From Streptacidiphilus rugosus AM-16 (GTDB lineage: Bacteria; Actinomycetota; Actinomycetes; Streptomycetales; Streptomycetaceae), in NCBI RefSeq assembly GCF_000744655.1, contig NZ_JQMJ01000001.1, positions 186,001-250,000 of the forward strand: 64,000 bases of DNA, written 5' to 3'. A program made the translations under genes and the position numbers. Below are positions 7,065 to 16,251 of the stretch, one piece after another. Position 1 is the first letter of the stretch; each line of letters opens with the position of its first letter. A model generated the notes under the pieces. It made no database searches. It was not told the origin of the DNA and was given only the letters and a program-made list of their open reading frames with translations.

Positions 7065-10026
7065 GGGAGACGAAGTCCGGTGGCTGAGCGGATGCCTGAA
7101 CCACCAGCACCGATGCGCTGGCCGAGGTGGTACCGACGCGGATGGTGATCGTGTGCGGCCCGGGTTGCTGGCCAGAGTAGATCGCCAGACTGGCCGTCAC
7201 CGTGCCATCGCTCGCCACCACCGCTTGGACGGACTGAGTGGTCCCGGAAATCGTCACCAGGGCTGTCTGGCCGGGTGCGAAGTGCTGCCCGGTCACGGTG
7301 ACCAAACCGCCCGGCGCGGCCACCTTGCGGCTCAGGTTCACCTGCGAGACGCCGGAGGGGGCAGGAGGGGTCACTGCGGGCGGGGAGGGGGCGGGGGAGG
7401 GTTTGTTGGTGAGAGCGAATGCGGCCCTGGTGAGGACACCGTTCACCTGGACCGTGACTGTGAACGTGCCACTCGTGCCATTCGCGGTGAAGGCCGGTGC
7501 CGTGGCTGTTCCCTGACCACTCGTTGTCACGGAGTTGCTGCCCGGGTTTCCCGCGAACGAGCCTGAGGCTCCCGTGGTCGGCGGGACGAACGTCACCGTG
7601 AGCCCTGCGGCGGGCGCGTTGTTCTGGTCCGTGACCGTGACGGCCAGCTGCTTGGCGAAAGCCGTGCCCACAGTGGCGGATTGGGGAGTGCTCCCGGCGA
7701 CTGTGGTGACCGTGTCCGGCATGACACCACCGACCGCCACGGCACTCGGGCCGTTGCCGACGGCCACGGAGGCAAGGTTCTGGTTGGTCGAGGCGTCGAG
7801 CACCGAGACGGAGTCACCTCCTGAGTCAGCGACGAATGTGCGGCTGCTGTCCGGGCTCACGGCCACCCCGGTCGGCGTGCCGACCGGAACGCTGCCTGTG
7901 ATCTGGTTGGTGGTGGGGTCGATGACGCTGACGGTGTTGGAGCCGTTGTTGGCGACCAGCACCCGCTTTCCGTCCGGGCTCACGGCGACCGAGTCCGGTC
8001 CCGTGCCCACGGTGACGGTCTGGCTCACCTGATTGGTGGCCGCGTTGACGACGCTGACCGTGTTGGAGCCGTTGTTCGTGACGAAAATCTGGTTGCCAGT
8101 CGGGGTCACGGCGATCGCCTCGGGGGTGTTGCCGACGCTGACGGCGTTGACCACCTGGGAGCTGGTGAGGTTGATGACGCTCACCGCGGCGGAGCCGCTG
8201 TCGGCGACGAAGAGTTCGCTTCCGTCCGGGCTCACCGCCAGGCCGGCAGGGACCGACCCGACAGGGATGGTGGTGGTGACGTGATCGGTGGTGGTGTCGA
8301 TGACGCTCACCGAGTTGGAGGTGGCATCGGAGACGAAGGCCTTTGTTCCGTCCGGACTCACTGCCACACCGGCTGGGCTACCACCCGTCTTGATCGTCGC
8401 AGTGACCTTGTCGGTGATGGCGTCGACAGCCGTGACGGAGCCCGAGCCCGCGTTGGCGACGAAGACCCGGCTGCCGTCCGGGCTCACCGCGACGGCGGAG
8501 GGGCTCGCACCGGTTCCGATGGTGACGGCGACTTTGTTGTCGGCCATGCCGATGACCGACAGCGTGTCGGAGTTCTTGTTGGCGACATAGGCATACGTGC
8601 CCGGAGAGACCAGGCTCGAGGGGTCGTTCGTATAGGTGAGAACGGCTGGATTGCTGATTCCGGTCACCGCTGCGGTGATCTGGTAGCTCCCGATCACGTT
8701 GTTGGCCGTGAAGGCCGGTGCCTGCACGGTGCCTGCCGTCCCTGTTGTCACCTGGACGGTGTTGGTCGCCCCGGTGAAGGTTCCGCCGGCACCAACCGCC
8801 GGGGCGGTGAAAGTGACCGTGATCCCGGCCAACGGGGTCCCGCCGCCGTCCGTCACCGTCGCCGTGATGGGAGTGGCGAAAGGCGATCCGATCTTCGCTG
8901 ACGCCGTCGCGGGAGTGACGTTGAGGGTCTGCGCATGGACGGTGCCGATCACGATGCCGGTCGGGGTCGTACCGGCCGTGATGGGCGCACCGGTCGTGGT
9001 GTTGGTCGTTGTGTCGATCACCGAGACGCTGCCGGCCACAGCACCGGCTCCTTGGTTGGCCACATAGACGTGGTTGCCGTCAGGGGTGACGGCCAGGCCG
9101 TGGGGAGCCGTGCCGACCGCGATGGGTGTGCCGACGGTGGCGGCCGCGGCCGGGTTGATTACCGAAACTGTGTTCGATCCGAGGTTGGCGACATACACGT
9201 GCGTGCCGTCCGGGGAGACGGCAAGGCCTTCTGGCAGGAGGCCGACCGTGATCGGGTTCGGCAGGGTGGTCTGAGTGCTGGTGTTGATCTCCGATACCTG
9301 TCCGGGCGCCGCACCGGAACCGGGCAGGCTGACGAATGCCAGCTTGCCGTCGGGGCTGAACGCGACAGCGTGGGGAGATGCCCCCGGAGGCAGAATGATG
9401 GGTGTGGGGGTCGCCTGGTTGGTGGCGGTGTTGATGACGCTGATGTTGTTGGAGCCGCTGTTGGCGACGTAGACGTGCGCGCCGTCAGGGCTCACCGCAA
9501 TGCCGTTGGGCAAGGTGCCGACGGGAACGGTGGCGATTACCTGATCGGTCTGAGCGCTGATGACGGACACGTTGTCGGCGTTCTGGTTGCTCACGTAGAT
9601 GTGGCTGCCGTCAGGGCTGACCGCGACACCTACCGGACCGTTGCCGACGGGGATGGGGGCGCCGACCGCGATGTCGGTGGCGGCGTTGATGACGCGGACA
9701 TCGTTGGTGCTCTGATCGGCCACATACAGGCGGGTACCGGCGGGATTGACGGCAACCCCCGTCGGAAAGCCGCCGACGTTCATCGTGTCCGCCACCGCAT
9801 TGTTCGCCGTGGCCACGGAAGTCACCGTGTTCGATCCCTCGTTGGCGACGTACGCGTACACGCCTGCGGGTACGACCCCGGAAGCCCGGCCGCCACCCGG
9901 CGGGGAGACGAGCAGGATACCCATGACCATCATGGCGCAGGCACCGAGGACGGCCAGAGCGGTCGTCCACATTCTCCGCTGCCCTTTTCCCCGCGCAAGG
10001 AAGTCCATTCGCGTCCTCTTCATCAC
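7057..10026 (-). CDS. Secreted double beta-propeller (YVTN) / Ig-like repeat protein
   Basis: The protein has about 989 residues (GTG at 10026, ATG at 10023). A twin-basic N-terminus and hydrophobic stretch (TTALAVLGACAMMVMGILLV) look like a signal peptide or anchor. Seven YVTN-type blades follow, each about 42 residues with AVSPDG and VYVAN motifs. Then come an Ig-like domain (about 360-460), a second set of seven blades (about 475-770), a second Ig-like domain (about 780-870), a Pro-rich linker and an IPT/TIG-like domain (about 895-975). It ends in SAQPPDFVSRG with no sorting signal or membrane helix. The stop lies exactly where the ISL3 remnant begins, so the original C-terminus was probably lost. 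Probable role is surface adhesion or scaffolding; the ligand is unknown. Confidence 0.85.
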   Translation of the reverse strand: MMKRTRMDFLARGKGQRRMWTTALAVLGACAMMVMGILLVSPPGGGRASGVVPAGVYAYVANEGSNTVTSVATANNAVADTMNVGGFPTGVAVNPAGTRLYVADQSTNDVRVINAATDIAVGAPIPVGNGPVGVAVSPDGSHIYVSNQNADNVSVISAQTDQVIATVPVGTLPNGIAVSPDGAHVYVANSGSNNISVINTATNQATPTPIILPPGASPHAVAFSPDGKLAFVSLPGSGAAPGQVSEINTSTQTTLPNPITVGLLPEGLAVSPDGTHVYVANLGSNTVSVINPAAAATVGTPIAVGTAPHGLAVTPDGNHVYVANQGAGAVAGSVSVIDTTTNTTTGAPITAGTTPTGIVIGTVHAQTLNVTPATASAKIGSPFATPITATVTDGGGTPLAGITVTFTAPAVGAGGTFTGATNTVQVTTGTAGTVQAPAFTANNVIGSYQITAAVTGISNPAVLTYTNDPSSLVSPGTYAYVANKNSDTLSVIGMADNKVAVTIGTGASPSAVAVSPDGSRVFVANAGSGSVTAVDAITDKVTATIKTGGSPAGVAVSPDGTKAFVSDATSNSVSVIDTTTDHVTTTIPVGSVPAGLAVSPDGSELFVADSGSAAVSVINLTSSQVVNAVSVGNTPEAIAVTPTGNQIFVTNNGSNTVSVVNAATNQVSQTVTVGTGPDSVAVSPDGKRVLVANNGSNTVSVIDPTTNQITGSVPVGTPTGVAVSPDSSRTFVADSGGDSVSVLDASTNQNLASVAVGNGPSAVAVGGVMPDTVTTVAGSTPQSATVGTAFAKQLAVTVTDQNNAPAAGLTVTFVPPTTGASGSFAGNPGSNSVTTSGQGTATAPAFTANGTSGTFTVTVQVNGVLTRAAFALTNKPSPAPSPPAVTPPAPSGVSQVNLSRKVAAPGGLVTVTGQHFAPGQTALVTISGTTQSVQAVVASDGTVTASLAIYSGQQPGPHTITIRVGTTSASASVLVVQASAQPPDFVSRG

Positions 10027-10304
10027 TTCAACGCCTTCGCCGGGGGAGCGGGCTGCCTGGCACGGATCGGGGGCCTGTTCTTCTGGAGCCCAGGCCTCGA
10101 GGCGCCACAGCCCCGGGGCTCAGTGAAGACCGGCAGGACCCCACCGTTGCGCAGGCGGCGCATTGACGGCGCGCTCGAAGGGCGGCTCCTCAGGAACAAC
10201 TTGACGGTGTTCGACTGCCCTTTCGGTCTTCTTGCCCGGAACCGCGCCGCGCCTGCTTGGGTGTTGCTCGATGTCCGCAGCCCTGCCAGCTCGGCGGCGT
10301 GCAC

Positions 10305-10964
10305 TCAGACCGACTCCCCAGCCCTGTCCAGGCGGTCGACGACCCGTGCCACGGCCGCGTGGATCAAGGGTTCGGCCCGGGTGATGAACCGTCCCACGAT
10401 GCTCTCGGTCCCGTAGCGGATGAGGATCTCCGCCGTACGGACGCGCGACGTTGTCAGTTGTCCGTTCAGCGCCGAGGTCATGTCGCAGTAGACCATCGCA
10501 TCCTGCAACTCCTGCGGCGGCAGTTCGAACTCGCCCTCCAGCGGCTCCCGCAGCTCCCGCAACTCGGCTTCCAGCAGGGCGAAGGTGTGATGGGCGACGA
10601 GGGACACCACGCGTTGGTCGACGCCGAGGCCCCGCAGGTACCGGGCACCGTCGAGCGGGTGGAAACCTGTGCGGCTCACCGTGGACGCGTAGCCGATGTC
10701 GTGCAACAGGGCTGCAGCGCGAACGACCTCACTGTGCTTGCCCAGGATCGGGGCCAGACGGGAAGCCCCGGCGGCTGCGCCCTGGGAGTGCTCCCACCGT
10801 TGCGGGAATTCCCTCGCCAGGAGGCAACGCGCCAGGTCGAAGGCGTGATCGGTATGAGCACCGGACAGCACAGCCGGACTCGTCAGCCGGGCCCGCGGGA
10901 AGGCGGACGGACGGGGTGCGCCTTGCGCGCCGGACATGCGTACCGACGGATACTCCTCGGTCAC
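10305..10964 (-). CDS. HD-domain phosphohydrolase-like protein
   Basis: The protein has 219 residues. The GTG start at 10964 is set by GGGAGG 5 nt upstream; the frame is open further back, but without a ribosome site and in Arg-rich shadow sequence. The HD signature is visible as AHTDHAFDLARCLL, then AAALLHDIGYAS (metal-binding HD pair) and SLVAHHTFALLEAEL. This fits the short cytoplasmic HD family that hydrolyses phosphate esters or nucleotides; the substrate is not predictable. It is divergent from the GGDEF-EAL gene at 11228, with a 263-bp shared promoter region. Confidence 0.8.
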   Translation of the reverse strand: MTEEYPSVRMSGAQGAPRPSAFPRARLTSPAVLSGAHTDHAFDLARCLLAREFPQRWEHSQGAAAGASRLAPILGKHSEVVRAAALLHDIGYASTVSRTGFHPLDGARYLRGLGVDQRVVSLVAHHTFALLEAELRELREPLEGEFELPPQELQDAMVYCDMTSALNGQLTTSRVRTAEILIRYGTESIVGRFITRAEPLIHAAVARVVDRLDRAGESV

Positions 10965-11227
10965 CTTGGCCTCCCGACTACCTGGGGCGTACCTGTGTGT
11001 GCCCGAACCTGATCGTGAACGCCGCCGACCGGCCAGACTTGCCCGATCGGTCCGGCGATCGGACAGCCGCAGGTTCGAAAAGGGAGGAGTGTGCGAGCGT
11101 CTCCACAAGCCTCTCCGCGCCGACACTTGTAAGCGTGAGCGGCTGCATAGCTGCCGGAGTCGATGAAGTCGATGAAGGAGTCGCCGGCGGTGGTGGCCGC
11201 GGCAGAGACGCCGGGAGGCACCGGACG

Positions 11228-12934
11228 ATGAACCAGTCACCACCCCTGGTGCCAGGCCCCCGGATTGACCTTGTGCTGCGGCGCTGGATGCGCGGGCTCG
11301 GCGAACGCGTCGAACACGCCCTCAGCCACGCACCGTTGACCGCGGTCTGGTTCTGGACCAGCCGAATCGCCCCTCTGGCGAGCGTGGTCGCACTCGTTGT
11401 CGCCACCCAGCACCCCCGTTCCCGGGCGCTGTGGATCGTCGCAGTCGTGCTTCTGCTTCTCGCGGGCATCGTGGGCACCGCCACCGGCAACACTCTCGGC
11501 CGGCTCAGCGATCCTCTGACCGGCTTGCGCAACCGACACGGCCTCCTTGAACTCGCCGACAGCAACCTCAAGCGGATGGCCCGGCGTCGCGGGCCGGGCG
11601 CCGCCGGCGCCACTGCACTCGTCCTGCTCGACCTGGAGGGATTCCGGGCCCTGAACGACTCGCTGGGTACCAGTACCGGTGACCAGGTGCTGAAGGAGAC
11701 CGGCCAACGTCTCAACCGCTGGTTCCGTGAGACTGTGCCCGCGCCGCAGGGCCTTCGACGACGTTTCCGCATCGCCGAGGAACGAGGGACGGTCGCACGC
11801 TTGGGCGACGACGAGTTCGCCGTCCTCATCCACCACGTCACCGACCCCTCAGCTCTCGAACAGACCGTCCGCGGGCTCCTCGACGAGCTGTCCTCCCCGT
11901 ACTCCCAGGACGCATGGCCCGCCCTCGCCCTCGAGGTCAATGCCGGCCTGAGCTACCACCCCGATGACGCCGACAACGCCGACGCCCTGTTGAGCCGCGC
12001 CGACATCGCGCTGCGCCACGCGCAGTGCCGACGCAGCGGGTTCGAGGTCTACGACAGCGAACACGACGCCGTGCACAGTGCCGAGCGCCTGGGACTGCTC
12101 ACCGAACTGCGGCGTGCCATGCGTTGCAAGGAGCTACGGCTCCACTATCAGCCGATCGTCGACTTCACCGGTCGCACCACCGCTCTCGAGGCTCTGCTGC
12201 GCTGGGATTGCGCGGGACGTGGCCCGGTACCTCCCAACGACTTCGTGCCCCTGGCCGAAGCCAGCGCCCTCGCCCCGGACCTGGCCGATTACGTCCTCGA
12301 CGCCGCGGTGCGCCAGGCCACCCACTGGTGGCGGCGAGGGATCTATCTCCCCGTCGCCGTGAACGTCTCCGCGCGCGATCTCACCCAGGACGGATTCGCG
12401 GCCGCCACTCTCGCCCGCCTCACCCGCAACGGGTTGCCCGCGCACGCCCTCGAACTGGAGATCACCGAACGACTCCTGATCGATGACTGGCAGCCGGCCG
12501 TCTCCACACTCGACGAACTGCGGCGCGAGGGCGTCCGGATCTCCCTCGATGATTTCGGTACCGGCTACTCCTCCCTGGTCAGGTTGCGCAGTCTGCCGAT
12601 CGACACCCTCAAACTCGACCACTGGTTCGTCGCCAGACTGGCTGCCGACGAGGACGACGCCGCAGTGGTGCGCTGCTCTGTCGAACTTGCCCATCTGCTC
12701 GGTATGCGGGTCGTCGCCGAGGGGGTCGAGGACCAGTTCATCTGGCAGCGACTGCGGGCGATGGGCGTCGACGCAGCACAGGGCTGGTACATCAGTGCGG
12801 CCCTGCCACCGGACCGGGTCCCCTCCTGGTTGCAGGATCACGAGGCCGCCGCGCCCGCTCGGACGAGGACCAGGATGCCGTCCTTGCCGTCCATGCCGCA
12901 GCCGCGCACCCGTGAGCCGCTTCCCCCCGCCTGA
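11228..12934 (+). CDS. GGDEF-EAL domain protein, probable cyclic-di-GMP phosphodiesterase
   Basis: The protein has 568 residues; ATG at 11228 has GGGAGG 9 nt upstream. Two membrane helices (about 48-64 and 68-88) precede a GGDEF domain whose active site reads GDDEF (ARLGDDEFAVL). That resembles a degenerate or regulatory GTP site. The EAL domain (about 290-545) keeps EALLRW, the NVS segment (AVNVSARDL), ELEITE, DDFGTGYSSL, KLDHWFV and VAEGVED. These are residues needed for Mg-dependent cleavage of cyclic di-GMP, so phosphodiesterase activity is likely. The C-terminal tail is Arg/Pro-rich. In streptomycetes cyclic di-GMP controls development. The divergent HD gene may act in the same nucleotide pathway, which is inference. 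Confidence 0.9.
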   Translation: MNQSPPLVPGPRIDLVLRRWMRGLGERVEHALSHAPLTAVWFWTSRIAPLASVVALVVATQHPRSRALWIVAVVLLLLAGIVGTATGNTLGRLSDPLTGLRNRHGLLELADSNLKRMARRRGPGAAGATALVLLDLEGFRALNDSLGTSTGDQVLKETGQRLNRWFRETVPAPQGLRRRFRIAEERGTVARLGDDEFAVLIHHVTDPSALEQTVRGLLDELSSPYSQDAWPALALEVNAGLSYHPDDADNADALLSRADIALRHAQCRRSGFEVYDSEHDAVHSAERLGLLTELRRAMRCKELRLHYQPIVDFTGRTTALEALLRWDCAGRGPVPPNDFVPLAEASALAPDLADYVLDAAVRQATHWWRRGIYLPVAVNVSARDLTQDGFAAATLARLTRNGLPAHALELEITERLLIDDWQPAVSTLDELRREGVRISLDDFGTGYSSLVRLRSLPIDTLKLDHWFVARLAADEDDAAVVRCSVELAHLLGMRVVAEGVEDQFIWQRLRAMGVDAAQGWYISAALPPDRVPSWLQDHEAAAPARTRTRMPSLPSMPQPRTREPLPPA

Positions 12935-13170
12935 CAGGGGCGTTTCGGCGGGCCGTGGGGAACCGGCCCGGGCCTCTTCGGGTGGTCCTCAGGGGGGGGC
13001 TTCACTCCGGCATAAGTTCTTCCGCGCGCAGGGCACGACGGGCTGCCGGCTTGGCCCGCCCCTGGCCGGCCGCGGTCCGTCACCCTGTCACCTGCCCGTT
13101 CGGGCAGGGCGAAGCAGGCGGGGGCGCGGCACCCTGTGGGGGGGTCCGACAGCTATCGAGGTGGCCGCCC

Positions 13171-13638
13171 ATGCCTGACAACAATCTCCGTCGTCGCCGC
13201 ACGCTCCCGGTGGCGGCGCTAGGTTTCACCGCGACGGCACTGTTGGCGGCGGCGTGCGGCAGCGCTACCTTCAACGTGCCTTCCACCCCGGTTGTCTCCG
13301 ATGCCCAGGTGCCCAGGTCCTACCCCACAGCACCCAACCCGGCGGCCGGCCCGGGCTGGGCGGTCGAGCTGGACATCAACAACATGATCGCAGTGGACTC
13401 CGGCTCGGACCCGAACAAGCTCATCCCCTTGTGCAATGCCCTCGGTGACGACGCACGTCAGGCGGTCGGGCATGCTCTGAGCGGCTCGGCCGTGACCGGA
13501 TACCGATGGAACGCGGTCATGCAGGATCTGCAGACCCAGTCCGCCGCCTGCGTTACGGGCGTCCACAACACGGACCAGCCCTCGGTGGACGAGGCGAAGC
13601 GGCAGATCATCGAGGACGGGAACATGCTGATCGGCTGA
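13171..13638 (+). CDS. Small putative lipoprotein
   Basis: The protein has 155 residues; ATG at 13171 has GAGGTGG upstream. An Arg-rich n-region (RRRRT) and hydrophobic core end in a lipobox LLAAAC, so the mature protein should be lipid-anchored outside the membrane. The remainder (about 130 residues) has two further Cys (LIPLC and SAAC) that could form a disulphide. It matches no family I recognise. It is flanked by the GGDEF-EAL gene upstream and the convergent TetR gene downstream. Confidence 0.75.
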   Translation: MPDNNLRRRRTLPVAALGFTATALLAAACGSATFNVPSTPVVSDAQVPRSYPTAPNPAAGPGWAVELDINNMIAVDSGSDPNKLIPLCNALGDDARQAVGHALSGSAVTGYRWNAVMQDLQTQSAACVTGVHNTDQPSVDEAKRQIIEDGNMLIG

Positions 13639-13713
13639 CGGGCCTTCGCCCGGCAGGCCGGGCAGCTCGTCGGGCTTGACCTGGGGGCCTTTGTCCTCCG
13701 TCGGGAGGCTGCC

Positions 13714-14349
13714 CTACGCGACCGGTTCGGGTTCGGCGGCGGTGGGTGCGGTCGCTGCGCCGGCGCGGCCTGCCAGCAGGTGGAAGGCGAGATCGAGTGG
13801 ACCGGTGAGGGCCGGGTCGCCGGGGGCCGCCTTGCGCGTGATCTGGATGCCCTGGGTCAGCGTGACCAGCAGGCGCGCGGCCTCGGCCGCGTCGATCGCG
13901 TCGGAGAGCTCTCCGGTGTCCTGGGCGCGCCGGAGTTGGGTAGTGAAGGCGGCCCGGACGTTGTCGAGGCTGCGGCTTACCAGTGCGGCGACCTCGCTGT
14001 CGTGGGGGAGCAGTTCCGCGATGCTGTTGACGCTGAAGCAGCCCGCCGCCGGGCCGCAGGAGGCGTCGGTGACCAGGAGGACCTCAAGCAGGCGGCGCAG
14101 CTGGGGGAGGGCCGGGGCGGTGTCGTTGAGGGCGCCGGCCAGGAGGGTGGCCTGGTGTTGCAGATAGCGGTCGAGGGCCTTGAGGAATAGCTGGTGCTTG
14201 TCGCCGAAGGCGGCGTAGATGGAGCCGCGGCCGAGGCCCAGCTCGGAGACGAGGTCGCTCATGGTGGTGGCCTCGTAGCCCTTGCGCCAGAACAGGCGCA
14301 TGGCGAGGTTGAGGATCTCTTCCTCGTCGAACTCTCTCGGTCGTCCCAT
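13714..14349 (-). CDS. TetR/AcrR-family repressor
   Basis: The protein has 211 residues. The N-terminal helix-turn-helix is clear: LFWRKGYEATTMSDLVSELG then GRGSIYAAFGDKHQLF. The C-terminal ligand-binding half is helical and resembles the TetR_C family fused to short-chain stress sensors, with one Cys (TDASCGPAAGCF has two in CGPAAGC) that could sense electrophiles. It is divergent from the oxidoreductase at 14486. A near-perfect palindrome sits between the -35 and -10 of that gene, so it probably represses it and itself. Confidence 0.9.
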   Translation of the reverse strand: MGRPREFDEEEILNLAMRLFWRKGYEATTMSDLVSELGLGRGSIYAAFGDKHQLFLKALDRYLQHQATLLAGALNDTAPALPQLRRLLEVLLVTDASCGPAAGCFSVNSIAELLPHDSEVAALVSRSLDNVRAAFTTQLRRAQDTGELSDAIDAAEAARLLVTLTQGIQITRKAAPGDPALTGPLDLAFHLLAGRAGAATAPTAAEPEPVA

Positions 14350-14391
14350 GCAGCCACGGTACCGAATGGGCGAGGCTGGACCCAGCAGTAC

Positions 14392-14420
14392 TTGACCGAA
14401 TGTTCCAGAACATCTAAATT
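14392..14420 (+). promoter_or_regulatory. Promoter with TetR-type operator for the oxidoreductase/DsbA genes
   Basis: A -35 box TTGACC (14392-14397) and -10 TAAATT (14415-14420) are separated by 17 nt. The spacer contains ATGTTCCAGAACAT (14400-14413), a 6+6 palindrome with a 2-nt centre. A wider inverted repeat (TTGACCG...CGGTCAA) spans 14392-14436. This is typical for a divergent TetR-family operator. Confidence 0.7.
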
Positions 14421-14485
14421 GTGGAACGAGCGGTCAACAACAGGGCTGGCCGCATCACCCTCTGCCTGCCTCTAGGAGTCGCGCC

Positions 14486-15511
14486 ATGACCGACACCCCC
14501 CGCACCAACCGCGAGGTCCACCTTGTCTCCCGGCCCGTGGGCGAGCCCGGACCGGAGAACTTCACCGTCGTGGACGCCGCGATCCCCGAGCTTGGCGAAG
14601 GACAGGTCCTGGTGCGCAACACCTGGATGTCGGTGGACCCGTACATGCGTGGCCGCATGAATGACCGCACCGACTCCTACATCCCGCCGTTCGCCCTCGG
14701 GGAGGCGCTCAGCGGCGGCGCGACCGGTGTCGTCGTGGAGTCCCGTGCCGCCGCCACCCCGGTGGGCACTACCGTCATGCACCAGCTCGGATGGCGCGAC
14801 TACGCCGTCCTGGACGCGACGACGGTCACCCCGATCGACACCTCGCTGGCACCCGCGGAAGCCTACCTCGGTGTCCTCGGCATGCCGGGCCTGACCGCAT
14901 ACGCGGGCCTGGTCGAGGTGGCCCCCGTGGCCAAGGGCGATGTGGTGTTCGTCTCGGGTGCCGCCGGCGCCGTGGGCAGCGTGGCGGGCCAGATTGCCCG
15001 GCAGCTCGGCGCCTCGCGGGTGATCGGTTCGGCGGGCGGCCCGGAGAAGGCCCGCAAGCTGGTCGAGGACTTCGGCTTCGACGCCGCCATCGACTACCGC
15101 GCCGGCTCCGTGGCCGAGCAGCTCGCCGCGGCAGCGCCGGAGGGGATCGACGTCTACTTCGACAATGTCGGTGGCGAACACCTGGAGGCGGCCATCGGTG
15201 CGATGCGCCCGCTCGGCCGCATCGCCCTGTGCGGGGCCATAAGCCAGTACAACGCCACCGAGCCGGTGCCCGGCCCGAGCAACCTCGTCACCGCGATCGG
15301 CAAGCAGCTCACCCTGAAGGGCATGCTCGTCGGTCAGTACTTCCCCCTCGCTCCCCAGTACATCCAGGCCGCGGCCGGATGGCTCGCCAGCGGCGCGCTG
15401 CGCTCCGAGCAGACCGTGTTCGAGGGCATCGACCGGGCGCCGGACGCCTTCCTCGGCATGATGCGCGGCGCCAACATCGGCAAGATGCTGGTCCACCTCG
15501 CCGCCGCGTAA
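14486..15511 (+). CDS. NADP-dependent oxidoreductase, MDR family (CurA / prostaglandin-reductase type)
   Basis: The protein has 341 residues, ATG at 14486. An N-terminal substrate domain has the family signature SVDPYMRGRMND. The Rossmann fold follows with VSGAAGAVGSVAGQIARQLG and GVDVYFDNVGG-like sequence (IDVYFDNVGGEHLEAAI). There are no zinc ligands, as expected for leukotriene B4 dehydrogenase/CurA-like enzymes that reduce alpha,beta-unsaturated carbonyls with NADPH. It is followed 46 bp later by a DsbA-like gene. With the divergent TetR repressor it forms a likely electrophile-stress module. Confidence 0.92.
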   Translation: MTDTPRTNREVHLVSRPVGEPGPENFTVVDAAIPELGEGQVLVRNTWMSVDPYMRGRMNDRTDSYIPPFALGEALSGGATGVVVESRAAATPVGTTVMHQLGWRDYAVLDATTVTPIDTSLAPAEAYLGVLGMPGLTAYAGLVEVAPVAKGDVVFVSGAAGAVGSVAGQIARQLGASRVIGSAGGPEKARKLVEDFGFDAAIDYRAGSVAEQLAAAAPEGIDVYFDNVGGEHLEAAIGAMRPLGRIALCGAISQYNATEPVPGPSNLVTAIGKQLTLKGMLVGQYFPLAPQYIQAAAGWLASGALRSEQTVFEGIDRAPDAFLGMMRGANIGKMLVHLAAA

Positions 15512-15557
15512 CCCCGAAGCCAAGGCGGAGCCCTGGCAGCACGTCACAGGAGAAGCA

Positions 15558-16193
15558 GTGAAAGTCGAGATCTACTCGGACCTGGTGTGCCCTTGGTGCT
15601 ACATCGGCAAGCGGCGGTTCGAACAGGCCCTGGCCTCCTACGCGGGGGCTGATGAGGTGGAGGTCGTGTACCGGCCGTTCCAGCTCAACCCGGCCACCCC
15701 GGAAACGCCGGAGCCCGCGGCCGCGGCCTACGGGCGTAAGTTCAGTACCGACCCCCAGCCGATATTCGACCACCTCACCAGGGCGGCGGCGGCCGAGGGC
15801 CTCACCTTCCGCATGAACGACGCGATCTCGGCCAACACCCTTCAAGCCCACCGGCTGCTGTGGTTCGCCGCCCGCCACAACTTTCAAGCGGAGGTCAAGG
15901 AGCGCCTGCTGGCGCTCCACTTCACCGAGGGTGGCAACATCGGCGGCATCGAGGAGCTCACGGCCGCCGGCGCGGCGGCCGGGCTGGACCGTGACGAAGT
16001 CGCGGCCTTCCTGGCCTCGCACGAGGGAGAGGCCGAAGTCCGGGCCGAGCTCGGCGAAGCCGCACAGCTGGGGATCTCGTCCGTGCCGACCTTCGTGTTC
16101 GACGGCAAGGTCGCCGTCCCCGGGGCCCAGAGCCCGGAGTTGCTAGTCGAGATCCTCGAACGAGTCGCCGCCGGGGAGTTCGACGCGAGCTGA
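15558..16193 (+). CDS. DsbA-family / FrnE-like thiol oxidoreductase
   Basis: The protein has 211 residues; GTG at 15558 with AGGAG upstream. The thioredoxin-fold active site CPWC appears at residues 12-15 (SDLVCPWCYIGKRRFE). A helical insertion follows, and the cis-Pro segment is GISSVPTFVFDGK. It lacks a signal peptide, so it is cytoplasmic like FrnE and 2-hydroxychromene-2-carboxylate isomerase relatives, not a periplasmic DsbA. It is probably cotranscribed with the upstream oxidoreductase. Confidence 0.9.
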   Translation: MKVEIYSDLVCPWCYIGKRRFEQALASYAGADEVEVVYRPFQLNPATPETPEPAAAAYGRKFSTDPQPIFDHLTRAAAAEGLTFRMNDAISANTLQAHRLLWFAARHNFQAEVKERLLALHFTEGGNIGGIEELTAAGAAAGLDRDEVAAFLASHEGEAEVRAELGEAAQLGISSVPTFVFDGKVAVPGAQSPELLVEILERVAAGEFDAS

Positions 16194-16200
16194 CGGTGTG

Positions 16201-16233
16201 TCCCGGGCGGCCGAGCACCGCTGCCGCCCGGGA
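16201..16233 (+). terminator. Hairpin after the DsbA-like gene
   Basis: A perfect 11-bp GC-rich stem (16201-16211 with 16223-16233) has an 11-nt loop and starts 7 nt after the stop. There is no U-tract, which is common for actinomycete terminators. Confidence 0.6.
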
Positions 16234-16251
16234 ACCCGGTGCAGTGATGCG

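Noticed and set aside
8935-10416. Long plus-strand frame antisense to the propeller protein
   Set aside because: Its Asp/Gly/Val-repeat sequence mirrors the YVTN repeats on the other strand; high GC keeps the frame open.
10451-12934. 827-residue version of the GGDEF-EAL protein
   Set aside because: The added N-terminus is Arg/Pro-rich shadow of the HD gene; ATG 11228 has a good ribosome site.
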